A DNA stretch of 64,000 bases from Nymphaea colorata (GCF_008831285.2 NC_045139.1:25340412-25404411), one strand, 5' to 3'; positions 11,010 through 23,274 are shown, counted from the stretch's first letter. Made by a program: numbers and translations. Notes: generated by a model not told the origin, from the sequence alone.

Positions 11010-11715
11010 GAGCAATTGGTATATCTCAGACCACTAGATCAGAGAAAAAAAAAAAACAGAAGCCTCGACATCGATTGTTAAAGCACTTTTTCCTGTGAAT
11101 TAAGCAACCGTATATGTAAGATTTTAAGAATGGTTTGATGAGAAACACATATTAAGTTAACCCTTATAGTAATAGAAAAACGAACATCCCTTGCGGCATC
11201 CAAAATTTACTAGTAAAAAAATCAATATTTTTCATAAAAACAGCTTCAGTTAAGCCTTGTTTTTTATTAAATTAGTGTTTACAAACTTTCTAGAATGTTC
11301 ATATTTGGCTTAAACTACATTTTACCAAGAAATTAGGAGATCTGTTTTTTTTTTCTCAATCCTATGTAATCTGGGATATACTTATATCCAGACCACTTAG
11401 GTCAGAGACAAAAAACAGGCCTACTAAAAATAATTAGTAAAGTGTTTCTTTTTTTTGCAATATAACCTTAGTCATTTTCTGATTTTTAACATGTTTTTGA
11501 ATAATAAAAATAACAAAGGCCTCTTATAACATCAAAATTGTGATAGTAGAAAAATCAATTTTTTTTTATAAAAATAGCTTGAATTAAAACATGATTTAGG
11601 ATTGAGTTATTGTTTATGCACACATGATTAAGATGTTCACATTTTGTTTACAACATTTTTCAACACAGTATTAAAAAATCTGGTTTTTTGCCTTTTATAT
11701 TAGTGGTCTAGTATT
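11010..11715 (+). repeat. two tandem units of a 355-bp AT-rich repeat
   Basis: Units at about 11010-11364 and 11365-11715 share ATATATC-CAGACCACT followed by GATCAGAGA or GGTCAGAGA, and GTAGAAAAATCAAT-type phrases. A diverged single unit lies at about 45090-45330. Non-coding; possibly a MITE that duplicated in tandem. Confidence 0.6.
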
Positions 11716-12162
11716 TACCACATATATATATATATATATATAAATATATAAAACGGCATAGATGAAAACTGTATGGTCATGGGGTCATCCAGCTCCATCA
11801 AAGTTTCAATTGGTTAAAAGTGAGATTTAGTGATACGCAACACTTTATTTATATAGCAAGATGGTTATAATATATAATATTTTGTTAAAATTCGCTTAGT
11901 TTTGCTTATTTTAAAATGAAAAGCAATAATTAATAGAATCTGCAATTTGAAAGCCAATTGTCTGACCTCTACCAAAGGTTACTGTTGGAAGATGATAAAT
12001 ATTGCATGCATGAATAGTTTTAGGCCGAGAAGGAGGGTAGGCGATACAACAATCGGGCCCAGTTGGATTAGTCACGTCAGGGCCTGGCCCTGGCAGGGAA
12101 AGGGCTTAATTGAGACCACAATACATGTGAAATGGATACTTAAGACTTCTCTAGAAGATCAT
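11716..12162. other. no recognisable gene
   Basis: A short (TA)n run at about 11723-11742 is followed by AT-rich DNA. The only open frame (11947-12240, plus) runs into the tandem duplication and looks fortuitous. Confidence 0.4.
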
Positions 12163-12334
12163 GTATGTGTGTTGGTTGGCCAAGTTGCAGTTTCATGCAG
12201 TTGGTTTATTCATCTTGCCATAGCATATGTTCATACATAATTCGTTGTGTATGTGTGTTGGTTGGCCAAGTTGCAGTTTCATGCAGTTGGTTTATTCATC
12301 TTGCCATAGCATATGTTCATACATAATTAGTTGT
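12163..12334 (+). repeat. 86-bp tandem duplication, nearly identical copies
   Basis: The unit GTATGTGTGTTGG...ATTCGTTGT at 12163-12248 is repeated at 12249-12334. I see one clear difference near the unit end (ATTCGTT against ATTAGTT). The near identity points to a recent duplication. Confidence 0.9.
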
Positions 12335-12434
12335 GGATAATCATGTAATTGAATGACACATTATTTTCGAGGGGTTGGTGCAAAAGACAGAGCATGGATT
12401 GCTAGGCAGTCAGTTTTTGTTTCAAACTCACGTA

Positions 12435-12770
12435 TAAGCCTGGGCATCGGGTTGGCCCGACACCCAAAACCTAGACCCGAACTAGGCCCGACACCCAAAA
12501 CCTGGGCCGGAGCCCGGCCCGGGCCTGGGCCTGACCTGATTAAATTATAAAGTATATATTTTTAATATTAAATAATATATAAATATTAAAAAATATAATA
12601 AAATATTATAATTATATATAAAAATAATAAAATATATATTAAAAAACTATTATTGGGCCCACCTGGGCAGGCCTGATAACATTTCGAGCTGGCCCGGTGC
12701 CTTTTCTTGGGGTCCGGCTCAGGCCCGAGTACCGGATACCCAACGCGGTCTGGCCTGGTGCTTAGGCTTA
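12435..12770. mobile_element. non-autonomous hAT-like MITE, 336 bp
   Basis: It begins TAAGCCTGGGCATC and ends CTTAGGCTTA, giving inverted termini related to those of the 5.5-kb hAT element at 27985. GC-rich subterminal blocks full of GGCCCGG surround an AT-rich core. The flanking octamers are CTCACGTA and CTTGTGTA, which differ only by three transitions and so look like a decayed 8-bp target duplication. The core resembles 41020-41130. Confidence 0.7.
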
Positions 12771-13479
12771 CTTGTGTAGTATCAACTCCATGTGCTGCAA
12801 AAAGAGGAAAGATATTGATATGCAAGTTGAAGTATAGTAGAGACATCATCCCAAGACATCACAAGACATCATAAACATGTCCGATATCATAAGGAGATTA
12901 TTGAAGGGTAAGGGCTTCGGCTTTTGGCCAAGATAGGATTGCTTATCCTACTCAACCAGAATGACACATCAGATGCATATGCCTCTTATTGATGTATTGA
13001 ATACTACTAATAAATATATTAATTGTGTGCTTATAACTCATCCTTCTTGCAAAGGGTGATGCCAGGATTCTGGATAACTGTGAGTTGGTGAGACGCGGAC
13101 AAAATTGATTTTAATTGGTTAGACTTTAACTTCTTGAATTAGAGGCGAGAAATTAGGGTTTGCTTAATTATTATTAAAGAATGGGCTATCTAGAGCGGGC
13201 CCATGCTGCAACATTTGTAGTTATAAATTAATGTATTAAAGACGATCAGAATTAATAATACTTGAATGAATAGAAAAGTGGCATTGTTGCGCCTGACATG
13301 AGCCAACCAGCCACCAGATGGTTTTGTTTTCCCTGTTCGGAACTTCCGCTATGGAAGAACCCACTTTTCCCTAATGACTTGCAGCACATGACTTGCAGCA
13401 CACTTCGAGCTTTCACGGCTGTTCTTTCTGATTGTTTACTGATGCAGGAACTGACTCATACCCAACTTATATCTGATTT
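12771..13479. other. no recognisable gene
   Basis: This is ordinary AT-rich sequence. An open stretch at 13298-13555 (plus) overlaps the SINE-like region and has no family resemblance. Confidence 0.4.
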
Positions 13480-13730
13480 TAGTTTAAGAAGTCGAAGAAT
13501 TCTATGCCCAACTTGTCGTTGGGTGAGCAGGATCAGGAGACCCCGCCACCTGTAAAAGAGGTAAAGCCTCCCCTCATTCCCTCTCCCCTTAGGGTCTAGA
13601 GCTGCGCCGTGATCAGGTGAACTTATGGTTACTCCCATTCAGCTTGGAAGTAGCACCCACAAGAATCGAACTGACGACCGAACTTTCATTGGCCCCCCAG
13701 CTCGACCATCTATGCTACGCTCCTTGGATC
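13480..13730 (-). mobile_element. tRNA-derived SINE-like sequence
   Basis: On the minus strand an A-box-like TAGCATAGATGG (13706-13717) is followed 34 bp later by a B-box-like GTTCGATTC (13663-13671). This is the spacing of an internal RNA polymerase III promoter. The downstream body (to about 13480) has no gene. A true tRNA is unlikely because the acceptor stem and anticodon arm do not pair. Family membership is unknown. Confidence 0.5.
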
Positions 13731-14670
13731 TGCCCAACAGGTTGTCAATGGATAATGTGTGTGTGTGTGTGTTCTCTTTTTCTTTTGGACCTTATTTGTA
13801 TCTCAAAAAATTCAAGTCATAGTGCAACAGGATCTAGAAAGATCCAAATCTTATTCACATTAATCCAGATCTCCCTTCCTCTATATAAAGGGACGTGGAC
13901 ATCATTTTAGTGGTTGCCGTGTTTGAAATCATGTCTTTGCCTTATTTTCTCAAGCAACTTGTGCTTTCATTAGCCTTTTTTTAACTAGGTTTCATTTCAT
14001 TAGATCTTTATTATGATAGTTTCAAACCTGCAGGATTCGGATCTAAAATCCCAATCTCTGTATCATTCATGCAATAGGCTCATGAATAGAAGGTTCGAGG
14101 AAAGGCTGCAGCTCTTACAAATGAATTAAGGTTGCACAGTGAAATTTGAGCACTATTGACTTCAACCACTGAAGAAGTTATATTTGATGCATGGTAACTA
14201 GCTTTATGAAAAGGAGAAACTGGATTTTTTGGCCGCAAGTGGTTCAGAAAGGCAGTAGGTGGTAGCTTATGACAAAGTTCCAGATTGTCTTGACACATGC
14301 CAAGATATCTTTTTCATAAGAGCCAAACAGAAACATATCACAATCTGATGTTATTTGAGCTGCGAATCTTCAAATTAATAATAAAGAAATGGTTGCGTAC
14401 TGAGGCCAAGGGAAGTAAGAAACATGTAACATATTAACAGCTACCGTCACCTATTTCATCTAATGAAGCCTCTATCTGTGCAAAAAAACTATTATGGAAA
14501 TATTTTAGTTGATGACACATAATTTGGATTTCAGTTGATATTGATGGTTATTATATCAAATTGAATAGGCAAACAGAATGACAAGAATCTCTGTACGACT
14601 TGCAACAAATTAAAAGATAAGGTATACACTAAACAAGAAAGGTTACATAATGTTGCGTGGAGTAAATGCA

Positions 14671-14981
14671 ACTAAAAGAAAGAAATCAACAAACTTTAGA
14701 ATAGGCTTATGTTGACCTTTTTCTATTTTTTCTCAGCCTAGCATTTTTTTTTTCGTTTGTATCCATGGTAGTTCTAGCTGGAGATGAATGCCTCTCAATC
14801 AGAATAACTGAACCATGCCTTTAAACGTTAACTAAAAGACAGAAATCAACAAACTTTAGAATAGGCTTATGTTGATACAACCTTGTTTTTTTTTTTCGTT
14901 TGTGTCCATGGTAGTTCTAGTTGGAGATGAATGCTTCTCAATAAGAATAATTGAACCATGCCTTTAAACGTTATTTCTTTT
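14671..14981 (+). repeat. tandem duplication, 150-160 bp units
   Basis: Units at 14671-14830 and 14831-14981 share AACTTTAGAATAGGCTTATG, CATGGTAGTTCTAG and ACCATGCCTTTAAACGTTA, with a handful of substitutions and a poly-T length change. Confidence 0.85.
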
Positions 14982-14982
14982 A

Positions 14983-15071
<89 letters not shown>
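14982..15071. repeat. (TG)n(TA)n microsatellite
   Basis: A short TGTGTGTG run passes into about 80 bp of uninterrupted TA dinucleotides. Any reading frame across it (alternating Ile and Tyr) is an artefact. Confidence 0.97.
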
Positions 15072-15073
<2 letters not shown>

Positions 15074-15237
15074 GTTCCTCATAATTGGCTAACAGCTCTG
15101 TGCCATGTCGAGCCATTATGCAAATGGCCCATTGCTTCACAGTCACTGTATCATACTCTTTCATACTAGCCATCGCCGCCTGACATTCTCTTCAGTGTTA
15201 TCCTTGGCTTGATCTCGAGTTGGAATTGGCTACAAAG

Positions 15238-15426
15238 CTAATTAGTGACGCTATAAGGTAGTTTGGCAGCAAGGACATTGAATGAGTATCTCATGAATCT
15301 GCCCTAAATATTGGTGCATGTTTATAAAGCTGTTGTCTGTTACAATACTAGTTAGTGACACTATAGGTAGTTTGGCCGCAGGGACACTCAATGAGTATCT
15401 TATAATCTACCTTAAACATTGGTGCA
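15238..15426 (+). repeat. imperfect direct duplication, 110-bp offset
   Basis: Copies at 15238-15320 and 15348-15426 share TAGTTTGGC, AATGAGTATCT and ATTGGTGCA. The right copy includes the end of the exon-like segment at 15411 and its donor; in the left copy that donor reads GC instead of GT. Confidence 0.75.
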
Positions 15427-16301
15427 GATCCACGATACATGCACTAATCTTTAAGGATGACAGCTCTTGCGCCACTAAGAGGTCAAACCACTGCAGACAT
15501 TTTGAATGATGGAAAGCGCCAGTGATAATATCAGCTCTGGCGCTTTTGTTTCTCGCCAGAGTTAAGACATTGACCGTCCAAATAACGCTCTTATGCCATT
15601 TAAATAAACAGATAGATGAATTCGAACTTATGCGGTCCGTTAGCACCACTTATGTCCATGATTTCTCGGAGGAAAACTCAATGGAGTGAGTGACGTGATT
15701 TAAATATTATAATCAGTTGGAGATCCTCTTTGATCTGGACATCCTTTTTAAGGGTTTCCCAAATAAATGTATAGTGCTGTTACACTCATTTTATGAAACT
15801 ATATTATATGTGTATTCTTTATAGCAGACTTACCTATACTTCAATTTTTAAGTTACTTTCTGGTGCCTAATTTTTTGGGACATCGATCTTAGATCTAGAT
15901 ATTTACGTGCGTATATATTTTGTTGGTAAAATGTCTCCAAACATCTTCTTACAACTTTCAAAGACAAAATAACTATTTCCATTTTGTCTTTCATAAGTAT
16001 AGGTTATTTATTGCAAACTTATAGCACTTACTTAATGCCAACTACTAATTAGTATTTTAATTAATTTGTCCATATTTTTTGGCATTTATTATTTGAATGT
16101 TTAGACCCATAACTGGTTTTGTTATTCCGAAGTTGTGTATACTATGTCTAGCACATTTTCAACCACTTGTGGTACGTACCCAGATAAACACTTCCTTTAT
16201 TTTTAAAAGTAGTAGGCTTGGTAGATACAATCAAACACCCCCCTCCCCCCAACCAAAGCCAAAAACGCCAACTCAAACACACACATGCATGCATACATAT
16301 G

Positions 16302-16477
16302 TTGGGGCGGAGCCAAGAATTTTTTATGAGGGGGGTCGAGTTATAGTTTCAAAATTTAACAAAGGCCAAAATATTTTTCAAAATTTTTATATAGGATAAA
16401 TGACATTTTTAAAAACTTATATGTAAATTTTAAAAAAATGTGAGCGGGGTCAAGGCCCTTGTCGCCCCCACACGCAA
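16302..16477. mobile_element. MITE-like element, second copy of the GGGCGGAGC family
   Basis: It begins GGGGCGGAGCCAAGAA, contains TATAGTTTCAAAATTTAAC and TTTTCAAAATTTTTATA, and ends near GTCGCCCCCAC. The interior aligns with 10273-10438. No target duplication is clear. Confidence 0.6.
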
Positions 16478-16737
16478 CCAATCCCTCGCAACAACCCCCC
16501 TTCCCCAAAACCCACCCCCACATTTCTGCTGCAAGGTTTTGTGTAGGATAGGTTCAACAAATTTCATATTGCTTCGAATGTCTTAGTTCAAAAGGGAAAA
16601 TGCAAGCTTTTAATACTTTCCAAGAGCCTAACAAGGAAGATGTCATGTTTGTGCATGTGCTTTATTGTATTTGTGTATTTTGAACTTCTTAGGCTCTAGG
16701 CAGGTCATTTGCTAAATCTTAACTTTGAGATTGTTTA

Positions 16738-16738
<1 letters not shown>

Positions 16739-16821
<83 letters not shown>
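16739..16821. repeat. (CA)n(TA)n compound microsatellite
   Basis: About 42 bp of CA repeats are directly followed by about 40 bp of TA repeats. Confidence 0.97.
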
Positions 16822-16823
<2 letters not shown>

Positions 16824-19800
16824 CTTTGAACTAATAAATCACTATACGCAGTCCTTTCGTTTAAAATCTTATTTTACAGCGGCAAAAGATAGGTGCTGTA
16901 GTATTTCATGAGGAAAGGATTATATGAGCCCAAGCTTATTAATTTACTTGTATAGACCCCCAAGTTCATATTTACTCAATCCATGCTCATGTTCTTTTCT
17001 GTAATTTAAGGTGGTGAGGTTGAATTGGACTGGATACAGGACTAAAACCTAATACGACATAGGCAAAGTGTCCAATGACAGCCTTAACATACATGAATTT
17101 TGCAACAATCATCCTTCATTAACTAAAACAAATTAAATTATCCAATAACCCTTTCAGGAAGCAATTTGCAGTTGTCATTACTATTAAAATTCATGATAAA
17201 TGTAAAACAAATGCAAATTGAAATTTATTGAGCAAGAAAATCGGTGACAACAACAAGAAATCAATTAGTGCCCTCAAAAAAGCCCACAGTTTATTGAATT
17301 TGCAATAACCAATATTTTTTGAGGTATGCTCTCCATTGTGGATGAAGTAAAATTTTGCATAGTCAACATGCAACTGCACATAATTGATTCAATCAATATG
17401 GTAGATACTCTAGTGGCATCAATAATGATAAAAGTAATAATATTATCCTTGTTTGTGCAACAATTACTGTCTAGATACTGATGCTGATAGATTATTGGCC
17501 ATGGCTATTAGATATTGCCGCAGAAAAACAACTTTCCCTTTCAATGTTTTATAGCTATCACATTTTCTCAATTTTCTGGTAGTGAGGTACTATTCATATG
17601 CAAGTTCTTATTAATAGTACACGTAGGACCCTCGTGATTTGTGAACTCAAGACTTGGTTCTGGTTCTTGAAGGTATTTTTTACGTGACCACTTTGTGTGA
17701 AAAATATGAATTCTACAACTGATGTACCAGAATTAAATAATGAAAACCAATTATCTTCTTTTTGTTACCTGATCGGTCTATGCTATAATGCCAAAAAGCG
17801 CTAGCTGTCTCCATGAGTTCATTTTCTTCTTTAGGACAAAGTGGTACCTTTAAGTGAATGTTCTTTTCTACAGTGAATGTTTGATAATAAACAGCTAAGA
17901 AGAACTTTTAGGGTCTTTATCTTCACCCCACTAGCTAGTCTTTCCAATATAATGGTCAGTAGGTAGGCCTCTTCCCTTTATTCAATAAAAAAAACGGTTG
18001 AAGTCCATAATACAATTTTCTCTTATATATGACAGAAGTATTGAATTAGCAAAGTTGTGCCACTTCGTTTGTATTTGATGAGAAGTGTAAAGTAAGCCCC
18101 ATAGCATCCATTCTCTTCCATAGATTTTTTTCTCCCTATATTTCTTTTTATCAAATCAACGCTTTATACTGTGCACACTCTTTTTTTTTTTCTTTTTTAT
18201 CCAGATCACTTGTCCAATGTAGAAAAGTGTCTGGTCAATGGTCATCGTTGAGAAGCTTCTATTAGTAGGTAGAAGAACTTCCCTAACTGGAAAATGAGGG
18301 GAACGTGATGCTTGCATTTGAGCAAGAAAAAGAGTAACCACGCTTCTTATGGACAATTATGATTATGTAATTAGCTTAACAATCCAACAAAAAAAGAAGA
18401 AAAATCCCAATAGAAAGTCAACAAAAGAAAGAAGGGGGAAAAAAGGCTTAGGTAGCCATATCTCATGCTGCTAAATGGGTTTTAACCCTCATCTCATGAG
18501 AGAGGGAGCATTAGGATGAAAGGCCCAGATCAAGACTCAGAAGTGTTATAAAGTGATAAAACAGATTGAAGGTTGTTGAAATTAGGGTGCATCTAGTGCA
18601 CACTTATTTAGAGAAAAGTGAAAATTCTCATTCAAAGGAAAAAAGATCAATACCATTACAACACATAATAATGTCCTAAATGTTTAATTTTTTGCTTGCT
18701 TTTTTAGTCAACGTCTCTCTCACATAGCAAACAGTTCTTGGTAGTATTTGATTGCCTTTCTTTGCATGTCAGCATTGTTATAGATAATTTCCTTCCTTGA
18801 CTTTCTCCCAAAGGCTGTCTGATGTGCCTCTTCATCATGTGTAGATTAATTGGTCATAGAAGGAAATAGTTATTGTTAGAATTACCTTTTGACATCCACT
18901 TACATCTGCATTGGTTCATCCATTATTTGTGGGCTTGTAGTTCTTCTTTCAGGATCAACACTATGTTGTGGGTTGAGTGGTCTCGTTTACTTATTTTTTT
19001 ATGGTTAATTTAACAGTTGGGCTTGAATACCCCCCCACACTTTTCAAGTTATCACCTACAACTCTTAATTGCACATATTCCTTGAGTTGTTTTAGTCAAG
19101 CAATTATTCTATATAAAGGACAACTTGAGGGTCCTACCATCTCTAGGCATTCCTAGTAGCTATCTACATCTTTGTAGCTCTAGCAAGATTTTAAAGAACT
19201 GGAAAAGGAGCTTCTAGTGTGATCTAGGTGGGGGTAGCACGTAGATCACCAAACCATTAAAACAATCTTTATAAAGAAGGCAATGCAATAGTTCAAGAAT
19301 CTAAATGGTTGTCTACATGGCTAGAATCCAATCCAAGCAGCTTAATTTGAAACCATATTTCTCTAACACGTTGTTTGTTTGCCTTAGAACTTAGACCTGA
19401 GCTGGTTTTGAGATCCTCAGATCTAAGATCAGAGGTTTTAAGATCTAGTGTGTGTCTTATCTTAAGTTTGATAGGTGAAATGAGCACCCCATTCTTTCTC
19501 TTTCTCTCTCTCTCTCTCTCTCTCTGAAATCTTCGCTCGACCAGTCGAGGGTTTCAATCTGCTCTCTTCCTATCTCTACTAGCAAATGAAGGAGGGGACG
19601 ATGCGGCCATTAATGAGGGCATCAAGGTCCTGTCATCATGTTCCAAATAGTTGATAGCATGGATTAGGAGACAATTCCCAAATCTTCAAAGCTTCTTGCC
19701 ATCATCATGCAAATGGTGGACACCACCTTGACTACATCTTCCTCAGTGCAAAAAACTCTCACCCTCTTTGCATCTCCATTTTGATCCACAAAGAGAAGAC

Positions 19801-20459
19801 TTGTACCTGAAGGTTCAATTTCCTCCTACTATCTTCTTGCTTTTATGGAACAGCTTTGAGCAAAACTAATGAGATCACTAACATCAGCATCATGGGTTAG
19901 TCTAGGGCTCTAATGGCTGATGCCTCTATTGGGTACCACAAGACTGCACAATTGGGTGTTAGTGACCCCATCCAATTGAACTGGAGATGTGCAAAAAATA
20001 GCACTACAATGAGAACTGAAGAAGGAGAGCAAATGGTGAATCAAATGATTGTTTCACAAATGCTTGTGGACAGATTGACATCCCTGAGTCTTCTTCCTCC
20101 AAGAATAACACCAACAACGCCTCCCTCCCCTCTCTCCCCACATCTCTGTCTCTCTCTCCCTCTCTTTTCCACTAAAGGCTTTCAATTGGAAAACCATCTG
20201 TCATGGCAGAAAGGCCTCCACGCAAACCTGAGATCCATGAAAGAAATCTAATCCCTCGCCCCCTACGACCTGAAATATGTGGCTTTCAGAGATTTCACGG
20301 TCTCAAATCCATCATGGCTCTCATATTTATTGTTTGACAGAACCTCATATTTCAAGAGAGATCCATGGTAGAATTTGAGATCTTGGGCTATCAAACGACC
20401 CCTAAGTAAATTTCATTTTTGGCATCGTCGATTACTAGCATTCTACTTACGTCAATGGT
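16822..20459. other. 3.6-kb gene-poor region
   Basis: No gene or transposon protein is recognisable on either strand. A (CT)n run lies at about 19501-19525. The segment ending GGCTATCAAACGACCCC near 20400 resembles the terminus seen near 49914 (GTGTTTGATAGCC) and may be the end of a small DNA element. The Gypsy element was inserted after 20459, so this region and 36003 onward were once contiguous. Confidence 0.5.
20455..20459. other. target-site duplication of the Gypsy element, left
   Basis: ATGGT directly precedes the outer end of the LTR (TGTCACACCCC) and is repeated at 35998-36002 after the other LTR. Five base pairs is the usual duplication length for LTR retrotransposons. Confidence 0.9.
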
Positions 20460-23261
20460 TGTCACACCCCAACACTTTGATCCTCAAATATATATATTTT
20501 TTTGTTAAAACACAAAATGTTGAGGTGCGACGACACAACGACTCAAAAGGAAATGAACTATGTAAATCAAAGACAATGGAGCAAACTTTCCATTATATAA
20601 TAAATTTTGTTCATATAAAATTACTTCATATTTTTCAATAACACATATGACAAAAATGCCACAAACCATAACATTGATGTCTAACAAAAACAAGATATCA
20701 AGTGACTTAAACTGACGTGCCAGCACTACAATAGACCCAAAACTTCTCAGTAGGAAGTGAGTAGAGCCATCTGATCAATCTGCTGCCCCGGGTCTGCCAA
20801 AACCTGAAAAAGAAAAACAACTAAAGGCTTAGCCTTCGTAGTATGGCAACACCCCAGATAACACCCAGGTTGGGAAGGTGTGAGCCCAACGCTCTAAACA
20901 CATCACACAATGATATCCTGGGGCCTTGTACCACCTGCACTCTGAGCAAGCGAGACCAGTGGTGAAGGCGGAACATCTCCCAAACACATTGCCACAACCC
21001 ACTAGTCTCTCATCTTATTTTTTCTTACATATCCTTATGAAAGCACATTCACAAAATGATTGGCTAGCTCGTGAGGTTGATTCACTTTGCGAGGGTGTCC
21101 ATACCTCCAATTGCCTCCACACAAGGGCTACACATATAGTTAACATTCTTAGCTAACCGTCATAAAATTACAAGTACAACTACCCTTCAATTTCATTCAT
21201 TTGCATCATACCCACGACAATGCATGCGGAACATATCACAACATTCACAATAGTCACATACATCAATCACATCTTTCAAAACTTAGCCAAACTAAGGAGA
21301 ATAGTCTCGATCCGTGATTGGCTTGTAGCTGTCCTATACAATTATCATTCTAAGATGCTTTCTAATGCACAATTGGGGCCGAGGAGATGCTCGACTTGAT
21401 ACCCCACCTCATGTGCCCTAAGCAGTTATAATTTCTATCATGCACGTGCAATTGCGTAGTAATTTTCAAAACGAAACTTATAGTAATTTTCAAAACAAAA
21501 CTTATCCCATAACAATTCAATCACATGCATATATTCACTCAATCACAACACAGTCATAGTATCCAACAATCTTGAAAACACAGATTCAAAAGTTGGCCTT
21601 AGGCAGGGATTTGCCTAGAATGCCACCATATTTGTCCCGCATCGACAAAACACCCAAAATGTCTCGAGCTTCAGCTCTTGTTGCTCAAGGTCTACTGGAT
21701 GTGCATGATTCATCTGCAAACATAATGAAGTGATAAGTTCTCTACTCACTTCGCTTTAAAATCTATACAAGTATGCAATACAATCATTGAGGCAAAAGTC
21801 ATCGTCTCAAGAGGGTGTCGACTGGTAGTGTCGACACACAAAGCCCTCCAATAGGCTTCTTCCTGTGACCCAAACGATTTAAGCTCTGCGCTTTCAATTT
21901 GAACCAATCACTAATACGTTTCTCCCTTGCTTCCTCAGTTGAGGCATCTTCCTAACATACATACTCTTCCCAACAAATGACGTGCACGCACATCAACAAA
22001 AGCATACTTCATGAATTTGCTAAAACGGTTTTAAACATTCTCTATATCATCACAATCTCTATCATGCTTCTAAATTGCTTCGTAAATTAACTCATCATGC
22101 TTAAAAGATCATTACAGTCATGGATCATCGCCCCTCCAAAATAGTTCTAGACTTTCCTCAAAATAGCAACATCGTTAATATGCACTCTAAATCTTCCAAT
22201 CTCAAGTCTAGCATGATCAATCAATAATTATACATGCGCTAACATAAAATATTAAACAATTTAGGCTTGATTAAGTCTCTTTTTCCCCAATCTTAGAGTC
22301 CAAACTGTCATAGTGTTCCCGGCAACCACTTCAACTGTTCGAGTGATCCCTAAACGACAAAAATCAAACGATGCCACCACCCCAATGTCTTCTATTCACT
22401 GTTATGAGGGAAAAGATGTGTCTGCAAGCTGTAATATGATCAAATGACCACAAAAATAGTGAAAAAGAGCAAAAAAGAATGCAAGAGGAGGGTCTACCAT
22501 TAGAATAGGGACTCCGGCAATGAAGAGCTGGTTCGCCTGAAGATGGGAGACACTCAGAGTGAGGAAAAACTGGTGGGAGAGAGAGTGTGTAGAGAGGGAG
22601 AGTGCTCGGTTGAGGGAGAGGGGAAAACAAACAGAAAATGAGGAGAGGGAGACTGACCAAGAGAGTTTGGGCAGAGGGGAGAGCATGCAGCGGACTGGAG
22701 ACGAGAGGGTAACAGAGGAGAAGGACCATGTGGGAGAGAGCTGGCAGGAAGGAGAAGAAGAGTGGTGAGGGAGAGAGGGCAGGTGCGAGAGAAAGAGAGA
22801 GACGGGCAGTAGAGAGTGTGGGTAGAGAGAGGGCACTGACAAAGAGGGTAGAGTGTGGGCAGAGAACGTGTGGGCAGAGAGAGGGCATGCGAGGGGCATG
22901 GAAGGAAGAGAGGGACTCGACAGGGAGAATCAGATAGAGGGAGATGCGACAGAACAACGAGAGAGGGAGGAGGAGAAGAAAGAAGGAAGAAGGAAGAGGT
23001 AGAGAGAGGTCAAAAGGGCTCACCTGAGCCCCATCGTGGCCACCGCCGCCCTTTACCTCCGTCGCAGTTGCCACACCTTCTGCCTTCTTCTTCTTGGCGT
23101 TTAGTGCAACCCAGCGAGACGAAAGGGTGAAGACGAGGGAGACGCTGAGGCAAACGAAGGAGAAGAGCCATCCCAAGCATCGGGCTCTTGACACAAGTGA
23201 GGTTTGGGTCCGGGTCTAGAGATTGATCCAAATCCAACCTGCCAAAATGAATAACGTTACA
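20460..23261 (-). repeat. 3' LTR of the Gypsy element
   Basis: On the element strand it starts TGTAACGTTATTC after the polypurine tract and ends GGGGTGTGACA. It matches the 5' LTR in three blocks: 20460-20870 with 27382-27725, 20870-23261 with 33630-35997, and shared GAGCCATCTGATCAA phrases. It lacks roughly 420 bp present in the 5' LTR around 27725-27984 and 33469-33632, and has about 60-70 bp extra near 20640-20700. A strongly purine-biased tract at 22560-23010 on the plus strand leaves a long open frame on the minus strand. Confidence 0.9.
22364..23194 (-). other. 276-codon low-complexity open frame inside the 3' LTR
   Basis: The frame is rich in Leu, Ser and Pro because the minus strand is almost pure pyrimidine here, and stop codons need purines. 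The same frame is open in the other LTR (35125-35973, 282 codons). I see no domain. Composition is the simplest explanation; a real LTR-encoded peptide is less likely. Confidence 0.3.
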
Positions 23262-23274
23262 TCCTACCCTCCTT
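23262..23274 (-). other. polypurine tract of the Gypsy element
   Basis: The minus strand reads AAGGAGGGTAGGA immediately before the TGTAAC that opens the 3' LTR. Confidence 0.9.

Larger units (their letters stand above)
14119..15649 (-). other. two exon-like segments of an unidentified gene
   Basis: On the minus strand an open, non-repetitive segment ends at 15411 with a donor-like AAG|GTAGAT. It encodes phrases such as SICLFKWHKSVIW, HHSKCLQWFDLL and LKISACIVDLHQCL. A second open segment, about 14300 to 14119, ends with donor-like TTT|GTAAGA and reads CHKLPPTAFLNHLRPK and VEVNSAQISLCNLNS. Amino-acid composition looks coding, unlike the simple-repeat frames around it. The roughly 1.1 kb between them holds a long (TA)n array and two tandem duplications, so it would be an expanded intron. 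I do not recognise the protein. It may be a gene fragment or pseudogene; no start or 3' end was found. Confidence 0.3.

Noticed and set aside
12353-12550. Proline/arginine-rich frame
   Set aside because: It is produced by the GGCCCGG repeats at the end of the hAT MITE.
13655-13725. Possible tRNA gene on the minus strand
   Set aside because: A and B boxes are present but the cloverleaf does not form; a SINE-like origin fits better.
14867-15173. Frames made of alternating Ile and Tyr
   Set aside because: They are translations of the (TA)n array; the same applies at 49428, 52645 and 56340.
16822-20459. Small open frames such as 18156-18356 (minus) and 19913-20251 (plus)
   Set aside because: There are no domain resemblances and no clear splice context; the second ends in a CT-rich stretch.
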